A stretch of 37,832 nt of DNA, taken from NCBI GenBank assembly GCA_948473115.1, contig CAOKWI010000043.1, positions 1 through 37,832 on the forward strand, written 5' to 3'. The notes beneath the pieces were generated by a model, which ran no database searches, was not told the DNA's origin, and saw nothing but the letters and a program-made list of their open reading frames with translations. Source of the stretch: an uncultured Lachnospiraceae bacterium. GTDB lineage: Bacteria > Bacillota > Clostridia > Lachnospirales > Lachnospiraceae. A program made the translations under genes and the position numbers. Shown here in pieces: positions 1 through 6,656 of this stretch (positions are counted from its first letter, which is position 1; each line of letters begins with the position of its first letter).

Positions 1-78
1 TCCCAATAAATCAAGGTTTCAGCAACAAAAAATCAGGTAGGATTTGACACTACCAAAAAGAAAACGGGGGTAATACAT

Positions 79-1236
79 ATGACGGAATCGACATTGGCAG
101 GAGTCAAAAAAATACAGTTGTTACTTTTTGCAGTCGTGATTGCGATGCTTTTCTTTGGGGGATGTGGCAGGCAGGAAGCGGAGGGCGGCGTCAGGCTGGA
201 GAATATGGCGGTGTCCCTGTCGGGCGGCGTGGATATCAGTACCATCGGAACAGAGGCGTGGCAGGAATCCCAGGCTCTGAGCCGGGGGGAAGGCGGGAAT
301 GGCACAGGAACCACAGATGGGGCAGGGAATCCGGGTACTACAGGGAGCCAGTCCGGAACCGCAGACACGGAGGTCCCGAAGATGGCGCTTAATGCCAGTG
401 AAGCAACAGTGACCTACCAGGGGCTGGATTATGTGAGCTCTTACAGGACCATCGGCGGCGACAGTATCTACTGTACGGGATTTGAGGGAACTGTCCCGGA
501 GGAAGGCCCATATTTTGCAGGCAGGATCGGAATGGAAGAGGATACCATACAGAGGTTTTCGCTGGAAATCCCGAAAGGAATGTTTGTATACAGGGGCTGC
601 ACGGACAGTCAGGGCAGATGGCATCTGCTGTTTTCACAGAGGAACGGCAATACGGCTGAGACAGATAAGAAAACAGAGATCTGGGTTGTAAACAGGGCTG
701 GAGAGCTGGAGCAATCCTTTGACATAACGGAATACATGGGGGAAAGCCGGTTTTGCGACTGGATGACGGTGGATCAGGATGGGATATACTATTTTGCCCA
801 GGCAGGCGGTATCCGGGTGATTGATACGGCGGACCAGACAGTGTCAACTCTCAATTTCGGCGGGGAAATCACCGGGATCGGCATGGGGCGGTCGGGAGCG
901 CTTTACGGGATGTTCAATGTGGAGGGGAACAATTTCCTGGGCAGGATCGATGTAGGCAGCGGCAGCGTTGAAAAATGTGCTGATCTGACGGAAACGCTGG
1001 CTTCCTCCTTCTCCATATTACAGGGAGGCGTGAATACGGAACTCCTTCTGGCAAACAAGGGAAACGGTGTCTGGAGCTATGACGGGACAGAATTGAAGCA
1101 GGAACTGGAATTTTCGGATATCATGGTAAGCGGGCAGGATATCCTTGCCATAGGCTTCCTGTGGGACGGCAGAATGTGTGTCATGAGCCGTGAGGACGGA
1201 AATGATGTGTTCCGCTATATCCCTGTGGAAAGCTGA
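79..1236 (+). CDS. Propeller-like surface lipoprotein, function unknown
   Basis: A 385-aa predicted lipoprotein. Lysines at 10-11, a hydrophobic stretch and a lipobox ending FFGGC put the lipidated Cys at residue 29. A Gly/Thr/Ser-rich linker follows to about residue 95. The rest is strand-rich and has recurring segments of the type 'DQDGIYYFAQAGGIRVID' and 'GRSGALYGMF', which look like beta-propeller blades; no catalytic motif is visible. The ATG at 79 has a weak GGGGG site upstream. It precedes a solute-binding lipoprotein on the same strand, and together they may form a surface sensing or capture unit for the sugar importer downstream. The fold is inferred from sequence texture only, and I do not recognise the family. 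Confidence 0.75.
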   Translation: MTESTLAGVKKIQLLLFAVVIAMLFFGGCGRQEAEGGVRLENMAVSLSGGVDISTIGTEAWQESQALSRGEGGNGTGTTDGAGNPGTTGSQSGTADTEVPKMALNASEATVTYQGLDYVSSYRTIGGDSIYCTGFEGTVPEEGPYFAGRIGMEEDTIQRFSLEIPKGMFVYRGCTDSQGRWHLLFSQRNGNTAETDKKTEIWVVNRAGELEQSFDITEYMGESRFCDWMTVDQDGIYYFAQAGGIRVIDTADQTVSTLNFGGEITGIGMGRSGALYGMFNVEGNNFLGRIDVGSGSVEKCADLTETLASSFSILQGGVNTELLLANKGNGVWSYDGTELKQELEFSDIMVSGQDILAIGFLWDGRMCVMSREDGNDVFRYIPVES

Positions 1237-1237
1237 G

Positions 1238-1440
1238 AGATGGAATAACAGTGGAAAGGCTGTGGAGTGGACGGCAGCAGAAAAATAGTGGAATGACAGC
1301 GAAAGATAGCCGGAAAGCAGCGGCAAACAGCGGAAATAGCCGGAAAACAGCGTCAAAGCAGTGAAAAACAGCCGGGGAACAGTGGATTGACAGCGGAGAG
1401 TGGCTGAAAAACGGAATAACCGTAGAATGACAGAAGGAAG
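1238..1440 (+). repeat. Degenerate purine-rich short repeats
   Basis: The gap between two lipoprotein genes is built from imperfect copies of a roughly 10-12 nt unit such as CAGCGGAAA, CAGTGGAA, TAGCCGGAAA and CAGCGGCAAA. The strand is strongly purine-rich and stop-poor on the complement. There is no gene or hairpin terminator here. It resembles slippage-expanded DNA. Confidence 0.6.
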
Positions 1441-1451
1441 GAATGGGAAAC

Positions 1452-2855
1452 ATGGGAAACGGTATGCAGGGAAAACCTGTGAAAAAGGCAGGATACAAAG
1501 TGCTGAGTTGTCTTCTGGCAGTCTATTTTATCTGTCTGGCCATGACAGGCTGTGGGACGGCGGGCAATGCAAACGGAGAGGAAAGTAATGGCCGCCAGGT
1601 GGTGACGATTGCGGCCTTAAGGCCAAGCAGGGCTGCCTTGGACCAGATCAGCGCTTATAATGAGAGCAGCACGACCTGTTTTGTCGAAATAAAGGAATAT
1701 GAAGAGACGGGAAGCGCCATGGATGCCGGGGAGTGGGGGACGCAGCTTACACTGGATATCCTGTCCGGCAAGGGGCCTGACCTGGTGATCTGGGATTCCT
1801 ACTCCTATACGCCTGCCCTGGCTTCGGAGAAGCTGATGGAAAATCTCTATGATATCATGGGGGAAGACCAGGATTTCCGCAGGGAGGATTATTATGAGAA
1901 TATCCTGCAGGCGTTCGAGATAAACGGGGGACTGTATATGCTTCCCGCCTCCTTTTCCGTGCAGACCGTGTATGGAAAGGCGGAAGGAATAGGGGTGGAC
2001 AGAGGTGCCGCGGAGAGCTGGGAAGTCGGGGAGATGATCGATGCCTTTGAAAACGGTCCCCATGTGGAATGGCTTACTATGAATCATTCCAGGGAGGCCG
2101 CCTTTCGGTTTGTGTGCCAGGGCTGTCTCGGTAATTATGTGGACTGGGGCAGTGGGGAATGTACTTTTGACAGTCCGGCGTTTGTGGAATTACTGGAACT
2201 GTCCGAGACCTTTCCTGCCCAGATGATGTTTGAGCCGGATTTCTCTTATTATGAGACCCTGCGCAGCGGAAAGGTCCTCTGGGAGCCTTCCGCTTTGCAG
2301 TCTCCCTGGAATGTGGCCAACGGCAGGGTAAATTTGGGTGATGCGGATGTGCGGTGGCCGGGCTATCCGGTGGCAGACGGGGAAAAGGACCTGGGCAGCG
2401 GCGTGGCGGCGCCCGGCGGTGTAAGCTTTTCCATATGCCGTAACAGCAGTAACCGGGAGGCGGCGTGGGAGGTGGTCAAAGGCTTTCTCACGGAGGAAGC
2501 GCAGCGGAAGGTGGACGGCATCCCTCTCCTGCGTTCCGAATCCGAGGAAAGAATACAGGAGGCAATGACCATAGAGTATGAGACGGTGGATGGTATAAAG
2601 AGGGAAAAGACCAAGTATCAGGTCGTCGTGGAGGGCGAAGAGACCACGGATCTGTCCTGCATCACGGAGGAAGACGCGGAAATATACCGCAGTATCATTG
2701 AAAACACCCGCCGCAGCTACTGTAATGATTCCGGTATGATGGATATTATCATGGAGGAGGTAAGAGCCTATTTTGAAAAAGACAAGGATGCCGCAGCGGT
2801 AGCCGATATCATTCAGAACCGGGTCAGCATCTATGTCGGCGAGAGGATAAAATAA
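1452..2855 (+). CDS. Extracellular solute-binding lipoprotein (family 1-like)
   Basis: A 467-aa predicted sugar-binding lipoprotein. A lysine-containing N-terminus, a hydrophobic core and the lipobox 'LAMTGC' put the lipidated Cys at residue 34. The body has features of family 1 solute-binding proteins: an early strand 'VVTIAALRPS', a 'LDILSGKGPDLVIWD' segment, and the late pattern 'NREAAWEVVKGFLTEEAQ'. An in-frame ATG lies at 1443, but the GAAGGAAGGA ribosome site abuts it, so the ATG at 1452 with about 9 nt spacing is preferred. It is larger and more divergent than the binding protein at 4949. With the propeller-like lipoprotein upstream it may act as a surface or accessory binding component rather than the main importer subunit. 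A hairpin terminator starts within its stop region. Confidence 0.85.
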   Translation: MGNGMQGKPVKKAGYKVLSCLLAVYFICLAMTGCGTAGNANGEESNGRQVVTIAALRPSRAALDQISAYNESSTTCFVEIKEYEETGSAMDAGEWGTQLTLDILSGKGPDLVIWDSYSYTPALASEKLMENLYDIMGEDQDFRREDYYENILQAFEINGGLYMLPASFSVQTVYGKAEGIGVDRGAAESWEVGEMIDAFENGPHVEWLTMNHSREAAFRFVCQGCLGNYVDWGSGECTFDSPAFVELLELSETFPAQMMFEPDFSYYETLRSGKVLWEPSALQSPWNVANGRVNLGDADVRWPGYPVADGEKDLGSGVAAPGGVSFSICRNSSNREAAWEVVKGFLTEEAQRKVDGIPLLRSESEERIQEAMTIEYETVDGIKREKTKYQVVVEGEETTDLSCITEEDAEIYRSIIENTRRSYCNDSGMMDIIMEEVRAYFEKDKDAAAVADIIQNRVSIYVGERIK

Positions 2856-2880
2856 GGGGGCTGGCCCTCTTATTTTGTAC
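2851..2880 (+). terminator. Intrinsic terminator after the lipoprotein pair
   Basis: AATAAGGGGG (2851-2860) pairs with CCCTCTTATT (2865-2874) around a 4-nt loop, with one G-U pair, and runs into TT. The stop codon at 2853-2855 lies within the left arm. Confidence 0.7.
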
Positions 2881-2933
2881 TGCGATTTCTTAAATCTTTC
2901 TAAAAAGTCTTAAATTTCCTTGAAAACACGCGG

Positions 2934-2965
2934 TTTTTGAAAAAATGTACCCCCTTTTTGAAAAA
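2934..2965 (+). promoter_or_regulatory. Possible activator site: two TTTTTGAAAAA boxes 21 bp apart
   Basis: TTTTTGAAAAA occurs at 2934-2944 and again at 2955-2965. Each is a self-complementary box with a central G, and the two are repeated at two helical turns. They lie about 70-100 bp upstream of the predicted start of transcription for the importer genes, a position expected for an AraC-type activator. The binding factor is not known. Confidence 0.45.
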
Positions 2966-3000
2966 TAGTTCCCTGTCAGAATCGTTATGAACCAAAACTT

Positions 3001-3029
3001 TTGATGGAAGAATTGTACCTTGATATACC
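3001..3029 (+). promoter_or_regulatory. Predicted sigma-A promoter of importer 1
   Basis: A -35 element TTGATG (3001-3006), a 17-bp spacer and a -10 element TATACC (3024-3029). The promoter lies after a terminator and about 30 bp before the ribosome site at 3059-3065, so it fits the start of the permease operon. Confidence 0.5.
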
Positions 3030-3076
3030 GGCCTGTGAGATGCTATCGTAAATGCCAGAAGGAGGTCAGGGTGCAC

Positions 3077-4024
3077 ATGAAGTCAAACAAAGTAAAATCA
3101 ACTAAATATGTACCACCTAAGAAAAATTTCAGGCAGAAAATGATAGACATCTACCATTACAGATGGTTCTACCTCATGTTCCTGCCGGTGTTTCTCTCGC
3201 TGCTGATATTCCATTATTTTCCTATTTATGGTATCAAGTATGCGTTTTACGACTATACGCCGTTTAAGGAGCCCGAATGGGTCGGCTGGGAGAATTTCAG
3301 CTACCTGTTCGACAGCGCAAGATTCTGGAGGGCATTCAGGAACACAATCGAACTCAGCCTTGTCAAACTGGTATTGGGCATGGTGTTCAGTGTAGGCCTG
3401 GCACTGCTGATCGATGAGATCAAGAGTGTAGGCTTCCGGAAGGTGACACAGACCATTGTCTACATCCCCCACTTTATTTCATGGGTTGTTGTGGCATCTA
3501 TCTTTACCTTGTTCCTGTCACCTCAGTCCGGTATGGTGAATGCGATCATAACCGCTTTCGGGGGGGAACCGATTTACTTCCTGGCCAGCGACAGTTGGTG
3601 GAGGGTAGTGTTCCAGCTGCTGAACATCTGGAAAGAGACAGGATGGGGAACCATTATTTACATAGCGGCGCTGGCAGGCGTGGATCAGGAGATGTACGAG
3701 GCGGCAGCCATTGACGGCGCTACCCATTGGCAGAGAGTAAGACATGTATCCATCCCGGCTATCAGTGTGACAATCCTGACTGTATTTATCCTGAACCTGG
3801 CAAAGGTATTGAACCTGTTCGATTCCGTATTCGTATTGCAGAACGACAGCGTTATCAAGTCTTCCGATGTTATCGGGACATACGTATACCGAATGGGTAT
3901 TGTCAGTGCAGACTATGGCGTGTCTACGGCTTCCGGCCTGTTTAAATCAGTGATTTCCGTTTTGCTGATTACCATAGCGAACCACTTGAATAAAAAGATT
4001 AAAGGGGAGGGAATCTTAGGATGA
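3077..4024 (+). CDS. ABC sugar transporter permease (LplB type)
   Basis: A 315-aa integral membrane subunit of a CUT1-type importer. The N-terminus is basic. It is followed by about six membrane segments, beginning with 'WFYLMFLPVFLSLLIFHYF' near residue 36. The cytoplasmic loop that docks the ATPase is seen as 'YEAAAIDGATHW', a typical EAA motif. The 'PIYGIKYAFYDY' segment after the first helix is characteristic of the LplB group. The reading frame is open upstream to a TTG at 3020, but AAGGAGG at 3059-3065 supports ATG 3077 (GTG 3071 is possible). It overlaps the next permease by four bases (ATGA), which implies translational coupling. No ATPase gene is nearby; in this group one shared MsmX-type ATPase elsewhere in the genome usually serves several importers. 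Confidence 0.93.
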   Translation: MKSNKVKSTKYVPPKKNFRQKMIDIYHYRWFYLMFLPVFLSLLIFHYFPIYGIKYAFYDYTPFKEPEWVGWENFSYLFDSARFWRAFRNTIELSLVKLVLGMVFSVGLALLIDEIKSVGFRKVTQTIVYIPHFISWVVVASIFTLFLSPQSGMVNAIITAFGGEPIYFLASDSWWRVVFQLLNIWKETGWGTIIYIAALAGVDQEMYEAAAIDGATHWQRVRHVSIPAISVTILTVFILNLAKVLNLFDSVFVLQNDSVIKSSDVIGTYVYRMGIVSADYGVSTASGLFKSVISVLLITIANHLNKKIKGEGILG

Positions 4025-4884
4025 TGACAGAAAAATTGTCCTTTCAGAAGGGCAAACGTGGAAGAGCCGCTTTTATTATTTGTAATACGATATTCCTGTG
4101 TCTCCTGATGGTGATCATGGTCATCCCTCTGTGGAAGGTGATTGTGGATTCACTGGATCCCACCTCGGTAGGCATCAGGCTGTGGCCGAAGCAGATCAGT
4201 TTTTATGCATACCAGACCATCTTGTCCAAGAAATCATTGTACCTGCCCCTGCTGGTATCCGTTTACACCACGATCGGGGCGACCGCTGTGGGTCTGCTGA
4301 TGACCACCCTGGCGGCATATGTGATCCTGCAGAAGGAGATACCCGGAAGAAAGCTGATGATCACTTATATTATGTTCACCATGCTGTTCAGCGGCGGTAT
4401 GATTCCCGCTTATCTGAATATCCAGAGACTGGGATTGATGAATAACCTGTGGGTCATTATCCTGCCGGCCGGCGTGAGTACATATAACATTGTGTTAATG
4501 CGGAGCTTCTTCGAGAGTATTCCCAGCACTCTTTATGAGGCGGCGGAGTTGGACGGGTGTACTCCCCTGAGAACTTTCTGGAAGATCGTGCTTCCCCTTT
4601 CCAAACCGGCACTGGCATCCGTGGGATTGTTTATCGCCGTGGGAACATGGAATGAATATATGCCTTTCATCCTGTATATGCAGGACAACACCAAGATGAA
4701 CTTCCAGGTGAAGGTGAGGGAGCTGATCCTTCAGGATGCTCTGGCCGGAACGGCGATCTCGGCTTCGGATGATATGTTGAAGAGTGCCGTGGTAGTAGTA
4801 GTAGTATTTCCGTTTCTTGTTATCTATCCCTTTGTACAGAAGTACTTTACCAAAGGTGTAACAGTGGGCGCTGTCAAGGGTTAA
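4021..4884 (+). CDS. ABC sugar transporter permease (YtcP/MalG type)
   Basis: A 287-aa second permease of importer 1. About six hydrophobic helices are seen, with the ATPase-docking EAA loop at 'YEAAELDGCTPL'. The C-terminus 'FVQKYFTKGVTVGAVKG' is diagnostic of the YtcP-like carbohydrate permeases. The start ATG at 4021 overlaps the TGA of the previous gene (ATGA), and the ribosome site GGGGAGGG lies inside the upstream gene. It is expected to form the membrane channel as a heterodimer with the 3077 gene product. Near its 3' end the codons GTGGTAGTAGTAGTAGTA make a short valine run, which could be slippage-prone but is intact here. Confidence 0.94.
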   Translation: MMTEKLSFQKGKRGRAAFIICNTIFLCLLMVIMVIPLWKVIVDSLDPTSVGIRLWPKQISFYAYQTILSKKSLYLPLLVSVYTTIGATAVGLLMTTLAAYVILQKEIPGRKLMITYIMFTMLFSGGMIPAYLNIQRLGLMNNLWVIILPAGVSTYNIVLMRSFFESIPSTLYEAAELDGCTPLRTFWKIVLPLSKPALASVGLFIAVGTWNEYMPFILYMQDNTKMNFQVKVRELILQDALAGTAISASDDMLKSAVVVVVVFPFLVIYPFVQKYFTKGVTVGAVKG

Positions 4885-4891
4885 GATATAT

Positions 4892-4926
4892 ACAATAGAA
4901 TCCACGCTTCGCGAGGCTTCTATTGT
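4892..4926 (+). promoter_or_regulatory. Intercistronic stem-loop before the binding-protein gene
   Basis: ACAATAGAA (4892-4900) pairs perfectly with TTCTATTGT (4918-4926). Inside, CC/GG and CGC/GCG continue the stem with single mismatches to a TTC loop. No U-tract follows, so this is more likely an RNA processing or stability element than a terminator. It may let the binding protein be made in excess of the permeases. Confidence 0.65.
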
Positions 4927-4948
4927 CATGAATAAAAGGAGGATTAAT

Positions 4949-6478
4949 ATGAAAAGAGATGTAACTAAGAAACTGGTAGCAGTTGCCCTGGCATCTGCCA
5001 TGGCGATGACAGCAGCAGGCTGTGGCGGTGATGACGCTGCAGCAAGCAATAGCAGCACCCCTGCAAGCTCTGAGGCAGCGAGCAGCACTGCTTCAAGCGC
5101 TCCTGCAAGCTCTGAGGTAGCAAGCAGCGAGGCTCCCGCAGAGATTGCGAAGCCCGATACCATTTCCTGGTGGACCCATGATGGTCTGAACGAGGAGAAC
5201 GGTGCGGAGCAGTGGTTTGCCGAGTTTGAGAAGTTTACCGGCATTCACCTGGATCATCAGTTCATTCCTAACAACGAGTATTATGACAAGCTGAAACTGG
5301 CATTTGCTTCCCACGAGGTTCCGGAAGTATTTGACTTAAACGGCGCTAATCTGGCACTGTATGCATCACAGGGGGCAATCAAGGATCTGACTCCCTATAT
5401 TAAGGCATCCGGTCTTTGGGATAAGGTTGACCCTGAAATCTGGGACGCAATCGCCATCGACGGCAAGGTTTACGCGGTGCCCAAGGAAGTTCCCTCCGCA
5501 GCATGTACTTATGTTCGTGGCGACTGGCTGGAGCAGCTGAACATGGAAGTTCCCAAGACCTATGATGAGTTCCTTGAGATGATCCGCCGCTTCAAGGCTG
5601 AGATTCCCGAGTGTGAGATCGGTCTGACCGCACCTGGCGTAAAGAGCCCTCAGAACCTGCCTGAGTTCTATCAGGGAGCACAGTTCGGCTTCTACAGAGA
5701 GAACGGCGAGTGGAAGGACGGCTTTGCACAGGAAAATATGGCTGCAGCAATGCAGAGACTGCAGGACGCTTACAAGGAAGGCCTGCTGGATATGGAAATC
5801 ATCACCAATACCACCTCTACCTGCCGTGACGCATGGTATGAAGGTAAGGTTGGCGTATTTAACTATTGGTCCGGTAAGTGGGGCGGCACTCTCCAGGAGA
5901 GACTGGAGACAAACAATGAGGGCGCTATCGCACTGGCAATCGAGCCCATCGATGGAGCTACCTATTCCTTTGCAACCCTGAGTGGGCTGTGCATCTCCGC
6001 TGAGGTAAGCGATGAGAAGGCAGAGCAGATCTTCAAATACTTCTTCGAGTATATGCATGATGGCGGCGAAGGCCAGCTGTTGTTCCAGAGTGGTGTTGAA
6101 GGCGTTCACTGGGAGCAGGACGGCGACAATGTTAAGCCTCTGCCCAACCTGGCTGACCCTAACGCAGTTACCACCAGTGTATGGATTACCCCTTGGTTGT
6201 CCCTCACTCCTATGGAGCTGACCGACAAGAAGGTTGCACAGGCTGACGCAGTTGTGAACTCCCTTGCAATCACCGATGCAGTTGCAGTTCAGACACCTAT
6301 CACCCCTGTATCCGAGACCCTGAACAAGATTACTTCTGATCTGGAACTGGAGAAAGCAGACATCCTCGCTAAGGTTGTTATGGGCGAGATGACTGTTGAA
6401 CAGGGTGTTGAGGCATACAAGGAAGTGGCAGAAGAACTGAATGTACAGAAGGTTCTGGACGAACTGAACGGTAAATAA
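4949..6478 (+). CDS. ABC sugar transporter substrate-binding lipoprotein
   Basis: A 509-aa high-affinity sugar-binding subunit of importer 1. The signal ends in 'MTAAGC', giving a lipid-anchored Cys at residue 25. A Ser/Ala-rich flexible linker runs to about residue 65, followed by the bilobed domain starting 'DTISWWTHDG'. Later motifs include 'YDEFLEMIRRFK' and 'YYDKLKLAFASHEVPEVFDL', both typical of family 1 binding proteins. An upstream in-frame ATG at 4928 exists, but AAGGAGG at 4936-4942 is ideally placed for ATG 4949. Codon choice (GCA/GCT, GTT, AAG, CTG) is more restricted than in neighbours, suggesting strong expression. It is separated from the permeases by a stem-loop and ends at a strong terminator. 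Confidence 0.94.
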   Translation: MKRDVTKKLVAVALASAMAMTAAGCGGDDAAASNSSTPASSEAASSTASSAPASSEVASSEAPAEIAKPDTISWWTHDGLNEENGAEQWFAEFEKFTGIHLDHQFIPNNEYYDKLKLAFASHEVPEVFDLNGANLALYASQGAIKDLTPYIKASGLWDKVDPEIWDAIAIDGKVYAVPKEVPSAACTYVRGDWLEQLNMEVPKTYDEFLEMIRRFKAEIPECEIGLTAPGVKSPQNLPEFYQGAQFGFYRENGEWKDGFAQENMAAAMQRLQDAYKEGLLDMEIITNTTSTCRDAWYEGKVGVFNYWSGKWGGTLQERLETNNEGAIALAIEPIDGATYSFATLSGLCISAEVSDEKAEQIFKYFFEYMHDGGEGQLLFQSGVEGVHWEQDGDNVKPLPNLADPNAVTTSVWITPWLSLTPMELTDKKVAQADAVVNSLAITDAVAVQTPITPVSETLNKITSDLELEKADILAKVVMGEMTVEQGVEAYKEVAEELNVQKVLDELNGK

Positions 6479-6516
6479 GCCTCCTGAGCTTTAAGCTAAA
6501 CAATAAAATGTAGGTG

Positions 6517-6550
6517 TTCCCTGTGGTCTTTTGGCCACAGGGAATTTCCT
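6517..6550 (+). terminator. Strong intrinsic terminator
   Basis: A perfect 10-bp stem, TTCCCTGTGG (6517-6526) with CCACAGGGAA (6535-6544), has an 8-nt loop and is followed by TTTCCT. It closes importer operon 1. Confidence 0.85.
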
Positions 6551-6593
6551 ATGTGGAAGTTTTTCTTGTTTCCAGTCGCTTATTTGGGGTTGG

Positions 6594-6599
6594 TATGAT
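6594..6599 (+). promoter_or_regulatory. Possible extended -10 promoter for the GH95 gene
   Basis: TATGAT at 6594-6599 is preceded by TGG, forming an extended -10 (TGnTATGAT). No good -35 is seen at the proper distance. It lies between the terminator and the ribosome site AAAAGGAGAAAGG upstream of 6657. Confidence 0.35.
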
Positions 6600-6656
6600 A
6601 CAATGGAACTATAACACTTGAACGGTAATATAAAAGGAGAAAGGCAGAATCTTTGC

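Noticed and set aside
44..76. TTGACA...TAATAC as promoter of the first gene
   Set aside because: The spacer is 20 bp and the -10 would lie two bases before the start codon, leaving no room for a leader and ribosome site.
485..494. GGAACTGTCC inside the first lipoprotein gene, same as the MITE end
   Set aside because: Only the 10-mer matches, there is no second end or flanking duplication, and it is coding sequence.
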